A model generated the notes under the pieces. That model made no database searches. It saw nothing but the letters and a program-made list of their open reading frames with translations, and was not told the origin of the DNA. From CAZPZR01 sp964591105 (GTDB lineage: Bacteria; Bacillota; Clostridia; Lachnospirales; Lachnospiraceae), in the NCBI GenBank assembly GCA_964591105.1, contig CAZPZR010000025.1:1-25582 (forward strand): a stretch of 25,582 nt of DNA. Reading direction: 5' to 3'. Below, piece by piece: positions 21,795 to 25,582 of the stretch. The translations under genes and the position numbers were made by a program. The first letter of the stretch is position 1; each line of letters starts with the position of its first letter.

Positions 21795-22635
21795 GTTTTG
21801 CTTCTCCTATACGTTTTTCTGTTACCATTGTGTAACGATTCCAGACACCAGCATATAAAATATTTCGTAAAATCTCTGCGTGAAGAAGGATAGGGAGCTT
21901 TTCGAATTCTCGAGAACACTCCGCAATCATGAGTGTAAGGATTTGCTTACAATTAGAAGCAAAATCAACGGCTTCTTCTTTCAAGAACGATTCCTTTAAT
22001 GGATTATAATTGCCTGTTTTGATATCTTTCTCAACATCATCGTATGCATCCAACAGATAAATGAATTTTCCAAGGAAGAATCCAATCTTTCGTAGAGAAT
22101 CTTCCCACCCATCCTCTGCATAGACAAAAAGTTCTGCCATGATTTCACCAAACAAACCTGCCATCTTATCAAGATTCTGCTCGTTTTCCTTTTCGAGAAC
22201 AGAAATTTTCTGGAGATTAGCCGCAGTCACAGCTACCTTTTTCGGATACTTTTCTTTCACCATGTCTATCTTAGATTTTAACATGTGAGATAACAGAAAA
22301 CTTTTCTTTTTATGTTCGTCTTCCCAGTCATCTTTGCACTTATAATATGTGAGAATCAGATTCATGTCTGCAGCATAATCAGAAAATTGATTGGTGCGTG
22401 CGGTATGCTTTTCTAGTGGATGAGCAATACAGTTGACGATATCTGTCTGAGTCTCAGGCTCATAAAGACCTGTGAGAAGTACAATTAGAAATGTCATATC
22501 GTATGATAACGTAATTTGACCTCTTCTACCATAACATTCTTTTAAACGTTTGCAAAGACCACAATAGTAAGATTGATACATATCGTAGTCTTTGAATTTC
22601 ATTTCTGCTTTATTAATTGCAATATATCCAAACAT
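21787..22635 (-). CDS. DUF5685 family protein
   Basis: This is a 282-aa, mostly helical protein. The start MFGYIAINKAEMKFKDYDMY and YYCGLCKRLKECYG (23-36) fit the family, which has no known function. Cys and His positions C25, C28, C34, C69, H72 and C100 could bind a metal. Two acidic motifs stand out: DDWED (102-106, a DDxxD pattern) and DAYDDVEKD (196-204), the second inside a helix of the kind seen in class I prenyl/terpene synthases. I place the start at ATG 22635 because AGGTGA lies nine bases upstream; a GTG at 22647 would overlap that ribosome site. It lies in an operon with a zinc-ribbon membrane protein upstream and the J-domain gene downstream. Confidence 0.82.
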   Translation of the reverse strand: MFGYIAINKAEMKFKDYDMYQSYYCGLCKRLKECYGRRGQITLSYDMTFLIVLLTGLYEPETQTDIVNCIAHPLEKHTARTNQFSDYAADMNLILTYYKCKDDWEDEHKKKSFLLSHMLKSKIDMVKEKYPKKVAVTAANLQKISVLEKENEQNLDKMAGLFGEIMAELFVYAEDGWEDSLRKIGFFLGKFIYLLDAYDDVEKDIKTGNYNPLKESFLKEEAVDFASNCKQILTLMIAECSREFEKLPILLHAEILRNILYAGVWNRYTMVTEKRIGEAKHE

Positions 22636-22647
22636 ACGTGAAATCAC

Positions 22648-23043
22648 CTAGCTTTTCTTAATGAATCTTGTGTTGCACTTTGGACAACGGATTTCGATAC
22701 GCCCTTTACCGCGAGGAACACGAATCTTCTGCTTGCAAGTAGGACACTTGTAAATATGATGTGTCTTGCGCTGGGCAAAGATATTTTTTTGAGAAGCAAA
22801 CCAACTGCGGATTTTTGCTGTTTTCTGAAGATACATTTGATTTTCAGAAGCACGTTTGTAAATATTTTTCGAAAACATACGATAGTATGCGTAAATAATG
22901 AGGAACCATGCAAGGTAAGCAAAGAGTCTGCTTCCGGTAAAATTAGCAAGGAGCATAACAACGAGTGCTGCTCCGATTAAAAATTTGCAGAAGGAATCAA
23001 CTCCGTATCTGCCATACATGAATCTCATGAATTTTTCTTTCAT
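22648..23043 (-). CDS. Membrane protein with C-terminal zinc ribbon
   Basis: This is a 131-aa protein. The N-terminal region has two hydrophobic segments (about 18-35 and 39-56) after a basic start (MKEKFMRFMYGRYG). A basic linker follows, then a zinc-ribbon pair, CPTCKQKIRVPRG (about 98-110) and CPKCNTRF (about 119-126). The zinc ribbon is therefore cytoplasmic and probably binds nucleic acid or a partner. ATG 23043 was chosen over an in-frame TTG at 23049 because of its spacing from AAAGGTGG. Its stop overlaps the ribosome site of the DUF5685 gene. First gene of the operon, with a strong promoter. Function unknown. Confidence 0.82.
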   Translation of the reverse strand: MKEKFMRFMYGRYGVDSFCKFLIGAALVVMLLANFTGSRLFAYLAWFLIIYAYYRMFSKNIYKRASENQMYLQKTAKIRSWFASQKNIFAQRKTHHIYKCPTCKQKIRVPRGKGRIEIRCPKCNTRFIKKS

Positions 23044-23075
23044 ATTCAATGAACCACCTTTCTGTCATGTACCTA

Positions 23076-23104
23076 ATCATAAGGTTTTTGGGTGGAAAGT
23101 TCAA
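23076..23104 (-). promoter_or_regulatory. Promoter of the zinc-ribbon/DUF5685/J-domain operon
   Basis: On the minus strand TTGAAC (23099-23104) and TATGAT (23076-23081) are 17 bases apart. The start would be near 23069, about 26 bases before the ATG. Confidence 0.78.
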
Positions 23105-23152
23105 TAAACTCCTGATTAAAAAATGTGTAAATTATATAAAGTGGGGGGATGG

Positions 23153-23181
23153 TTGACTCGAAAAATGCGCAACGTTATAAT
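23153..23181 (+). promoter_or_regulatory. Promoter of the cysteine desulfidase gene
   Basis: TTGACT (23153-23158), 17 bases, TATAAT (23176-23181), nearly consensus. Transcription should begin near 23188, so the frame's upstream ATG (23123) cannot be the start. Confidence 0.88.
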
Positions 23182-23203
23182 GTACGAAGAGAGAAGGTGT
23201 ATC

Positions 23204-24484
23204 ATGAACGAACTTACAAAACTAATCAAAGAAGATATGAAACCAGCCCTTGGCGTTACAGAACCGGGAGCAATTGCATTTGCAGTGGCAACAGCGAAAA
23301 CACATGTTGCAGGTGAGGTTGAGAAAGTGACCGTTGCGTTAAATTCAGGTATGTATAAGAATGCATTTACCTGTGGAATTCCCAATTCAAAAAATTATGG
23401 AAATCTTTATGCGGCAGCGCTAGGTGTTGTTGCGGCAAAGCCGGAACTCGGATTAGAATCACTGGCGGACATCACACCAGAAGATGACAAACTCGCGCAG
23501 GAGATGGTGGCAGCAGGAAAAGTCACAGCCTACATGGATCATGTGAGCTCACGCATTACCATTGATGCGACAGTGGAGACAAAGCGGGATACGTGTACAG
23601 TCAGTATTCGTGACAGTCACACGCATATTACGAAAATAGAGAAAAATGGAGCAGAGATATATAAAGATAGCGGAATAAATGTATGTGAAAGCACGGAAGA
23701 GATGGTGCCGACCATTCATAAGTATAAATTGAAAGAACTATTGAATTATGTAAAGGATGTATCGGAAGAAGAACTTGCATTTATTTCAGAAGCATTTAAA
23801 ATGAACTTGGAACTGTTAGAAGAAGGTCTTTCTTCTGGACGAGCAGTGATTGCAGAAGAATTGTTAATGGAAAATGATGGAGAACGGATTTCAAAAGATG
23901 CAAAGAAGACGGCGCAGCTTTTATGCAATGGAGCGATTGAAGCGCGTGTTTTAGGACTTGCAAAACCTGCCATGAGCATTACAGGAAGTGGCGCACATGG
24001 TATTATTGCGACAATGCCATTGTATGCGTATTATAAAATAAATGAAGATACTGTGAAAAAGGTAGAGCTTCTCCGAGCAACAGCGTTGAGCTATTTGATC
24101 ACAATGTATATCAAAGAATATTCTGGAAAACTTTCTGCATTCTGTGGTTGTGGGATTGCAGCGGGAACAGGAATGGCTTGCGGACTGGCATATTTGCAAG
24201 GGGCACAATGTGAACAGATAGAAATGGTAATTCAGAATATGGCAAGTGGTCTGACTGGAATGATTTGTGATGGTGGGAATCATGGATGTGCGATGAAGGG
24301 GATCGTTGCAGTGGATGCAGCATTTCGCAGTGTGAACTTGGCACTTCGAGGTGTATGCATCGAAAAGATTCATGGAATTAACGGAAAGACACCAGAAGAT
24401 ACGATGAGACATATGGGACTTATTGCATCGCCGGGGATGGTACAGACAGAAGAGATTATTGTAGACATCATGGAACAAAAATAA
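23204..24484 (+). CDS. L-cysteine desulfidase family protein (UPF0597/CyuA-like)
   Basis: This is a 426-aa cytoplasmic iron-sulfur enzyme of the family that includes E. coli YhaM/CyuA and the Methanocaldococcus desulfidase, which convert L-cysteine to pyruvate, ammonia and sulfide; the fold relates to serine dehydratase alpha chains. Seen are PALGVTEPGAIA (14-25), SGSGAHG-like TGSGAHG (260-266), FCGCGIAAGTG (313-323) and CDGGNHGC (355-362), so the cluster cysteines C316, C355 and C362 are present. The Cys usual in LGCTEP is Val18 here, which may change activity. ATG 23204 has GAGAAGGTG upstream and sits just after a strong promoter. The sortase gene follows after nine bases. Confidence 0.88.
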   Translation: MNELTKLIKEDMKPALGVTEPGAIAFAVATAKTHVAGEVEKVTVALNSGMYKNAFTCGIPNSKNYGNLYAAALGVVAAKPELGLESLADITPEDDKLAQEMVAAGKVTAYMDHVSSRITIDATVETKRDTCTVSIRDSHTHITKIEKNGAEIYKDSGINVCESTEEMVPTIHKYKLKELLNYVKDVSEEELAFISEAFKMNLELLEEGLSSGRAVIAEELLMENDGERISKDAKKTAQLLCNGAIEARVLGLAKPAMSITGSGAHGIIATMPLYAYYKINEDTVKKVELLRATALSYLITMYIKEYSGKLSAFCGCGIAAGTGMACGLAYLQGAQCEQIEMVIQNMASGLTGMICDGGNHGCAMKGIVAVDAAFRSVNLALRGVCIEKIHGINGKTPEDTMRHMGLIASPGMVQTEEIIVDIMEQK

Positions 24485-24493
24485 GAGGTGAAT

Positions 24494-25297
24494 ATGAGCA
24501 GAAAGATGAAAGATAAGAGAAGATATCATCGCGGTAGAAGACACAAGAAAAGTATGGTAGACCATGTGATGAACTTGTTGCTTGTTGTGGCACTTATTGT
24601 GTTTGTCGTAGCGGCGATTCAGTTAGTCCGAATTGGGAAGGGCTATCTGGATGGGAGAAGCGAATATAAGAAAGTCATGGATCTGGCGATAGAGAATCCG
24701 ACAGATGAAGAAAAGTTCCGAGTAGATTTTGATAAGTTGGAAGAAATAAATGAGGATACCATTGGGTGGATTCGTTTTTATCCAGAACCGGAGATTATTA
24801 GTTATCCATTGGTACAAGGTGTGGACAACGAACAGTATCTCCATCAGACGTTTTCAGCAAATGAAAATACGTTGGGAACGATTTTCATGGATGTAAACAA
24901 TCGTGCAGATTTCTCGGATGAGAATACGATTATTTATGGGCATCGAATGAAAGATGGTTCGATGTTCCGCAAATTGACAGAGTATGAATCTGAAGAATTT
25001 TTGGAAGAAAACCCGTATTTCTATATTTATACAATCGATGGAAGAGAACTGACATACCGAATCTATTCAGTTGGACAGGTGGAAGCTACTTCTGACGTGT
25101 ATCAAATATCATTTGAAAATGATGAAGCATATGAAAATTATTTGACGATGACTGCGAAGGTTTCTTTGTATGATACAGGTGTAGAACTGAAAAAAGGGGA
25201 TAAGATTGTGACATTATCTACTTGTACAGCAGCCAGTGATGAACACCGATTTGTAGTCAGAGGCGTTTTGGAAAAGGAAGTAAAATTGGAGGATTAA
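24494..25297 (+). CDS. srtB: Class B sortase
   Basis: This is a membrane-anchored transpeptidase of 267 aa that joins proteins with a C-terminal sorting signal to the cell wall or builds pili. A basic N-terminus (1-20), one membrane segment (about 25-45), and an extracellular sortase domain (about 75-262) are seen. Catalytic residues are His150 in IIYGHRM, Cys244 in TLSTCT and Arg252 in HRFVVRG. The extra N-terminal helices and length fit class B. ATG 24494 is preferred; GTG 24488 lies within the ribosome site. No sorting-signal substrate is in the window. Its stop overlaps the ribosome site of the DUF951 gene, so both are in the operon with the desulfidase gene. Confidence 0.88.
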   Translation: MSRKMKDKRRYHRGRRHKKSMVDHVMNLLLVVALIVFVVAAIQLVRIGKGYLDGRSEYKKVMDLAIENPTDEEKFRVDFDKLEEINEDTIGWIRFYPEPEIISYPLVQGVDNEQYLHQTFSANENTLGTIFMDVNNRADFSDENTIIYGHRMKDGSMFRKLTEYESEEFLEENPYFYIYTIDGRELTYRIYSVGQVEATSDVYQISFENDEAYENYLTMTAKVSLYDTGVELKKGDKIVTLSTCTAASDEHRFVVRGVLEKEVKLED

Positions 25298-25298
25298 T

Positions 25299-25493
25299 AT
25301 GACATACACATATGAAGTGGGCGATATTGTTACAATGAAAAAGCAGCACCCATGTGGAAGTAAAGAATGGGAGATTCTGCGTGTGGGTGCAGACTTTCGT
25401 TTGAAATGCATGGGGTGTGGGCATCAGATTATGATTGCGCGCAAGCTTGTAGAAAAAAATACAAAAGATTTGAAGAAAAAGACTTGCAACTAA
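25299..25493 (+). CDS. DUF951 family protein, 64 aa
   Basis: This small cytoplasmic protein has the usual DUF951 length and pattern: VGDIVTMKKQHPCGSKEWEI (7-26), GADFRLKCMGCGHQIM (30-45) and a basic tail. Cys19, Cys37 and Cys40 may bind zinc. The family is widespread in Firmicutes, often near ychF and ribosomal protein genes, and its role is unknown. The ribosome site GGAGG (25288-25292) lies inside the end of the sortase gene, and the ATG follows the sortase stop by one base, so translation is coupled. The next gene begins beyond the window. Confidence 0.9.
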   Translation: MTYTYEVGDIVTMKKQHPCGSKEWEILRVGADFRLKCMGCGHQIMIARKLVEKNTKDLKKKTCN

Positions 25494-25531
25494 AAAGAAT
25501 TTGTGGTAGTATACATGATTGTGATACATTG

Positions 25532-25560
25532 TTTTCTGCTAAAAATCACAGAGCAGAAAA
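25532..25560 (+). terminator. Hairpin at window end, terminator or leader element
   Basis: TTTTCTGCT (25532-25540) pairs perfectly with AGCAGAAAA (25552-25560). Only two T follow, so it may be a leader element of the next gene and not a terminator. TTGCAA at 25484-25489 followed by TAGTAT at 25507-25512 could be a promoter upstream of it. Confidence 0.4.
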
Positions 25561-25582
25561 TTCCTTGCTCCCACATAAGATG

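Noticed and set aside
23951..24565. 204-codon minus-strand frame opposite the cysteine desulfidase gene
   Set aside because: His/Ser/Cys-rich antisense shadow without start signals; the plus-strand gene has clear family motifs.
1..25582. CRISPR array, prophage, or toxin-antitoxin and defence systems
   Set aside because: No regularly spaced repeats, phage structural genes or recognisable defence proteins were found on either strand.

Overview
The window looks like the chromosome of a strictly anaerobic gut Firmicute of the Lachnospiraceae type (Blautia, Mediterraneibacter/[Ruminococcus] gnavus or Dorea-like). The reasons are the moderately low G+C, strong AGGAGG ribosome sites, a type III glutamine synthetase, an oxygen-sensitive class III ribonucleotide reductase, a class B sortase, a DUF951 protein and a GH112 phosphorylase. 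The genus is inferred from gene content and is not proven.

Layout. 1-1475: 3' end of a tRNA-Glu, a 55-codon unknown gene with its own promoter, and class II fructose-bisphosphate aldolase. 1533-6164: glnN, a small HAAS/DUF1700-like membrane protein, and convergent proC. This stretch carries a perfect 1,030-bp tandem duplication (3531-4560 = 4561-5590), so the small membrane protein is present twice and a dead proC tail and a dead glnN tail lie between the copies. 6254-8248 (minus): two coupled genes, an ATC-hydrolase-family protein and an M20 amidohydrolase. 8518-16287 (plus): a sugar uptake and breakdown operon with a binding lipoprotein, two ABC permeases, a 59-aa membrane protein, a divergent GH95-like glycosidase and a GH112 beta-1,3-galactosyl-N-acetylhexosamine phosphorylase. 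A convergent AraC-type regulator follows (16351-17178). 17358-17430: tRNA-Lys(CTT). 17758-20463: nrdD-nrdG behind an NrdR-like box. 20493-23043 (minus): zinc-ribbon membrane protein, DUF5685 protein, J-domain protein and a flavodoxin-like protein. 23204-25493 (plus): cysteine desulfidase family protein, class B sortase and a DUF951 protein.

The central operon most likely imports lacto-N-biose/galacto-N-biose type disaccharides, possibly fucosylated, from mucin or milk glycans. Inside the cell the GH95-like enzyme would trim them and GH112 would phosphorolyse them to galactose-1-phosphate and GlcNAc/GalNAc. No ABC ATPase is encoded here, so a shared MsmK-type ATPase is presumed. A strong hairpin between the binding protein and the permeases fits differential expression within the operon.

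The points most worth a second look are the perfect tandem duplication, the altered catalytic positions of the GH95-like enzyme, the DUF5685/J-domain/zinc-ribbon operon whose DUF5685 member has two aspartate-rich motifs like those of class I prenyl/terpene synthases, and a palindromic repeat element found at both ends of a 10-kb accessory block.
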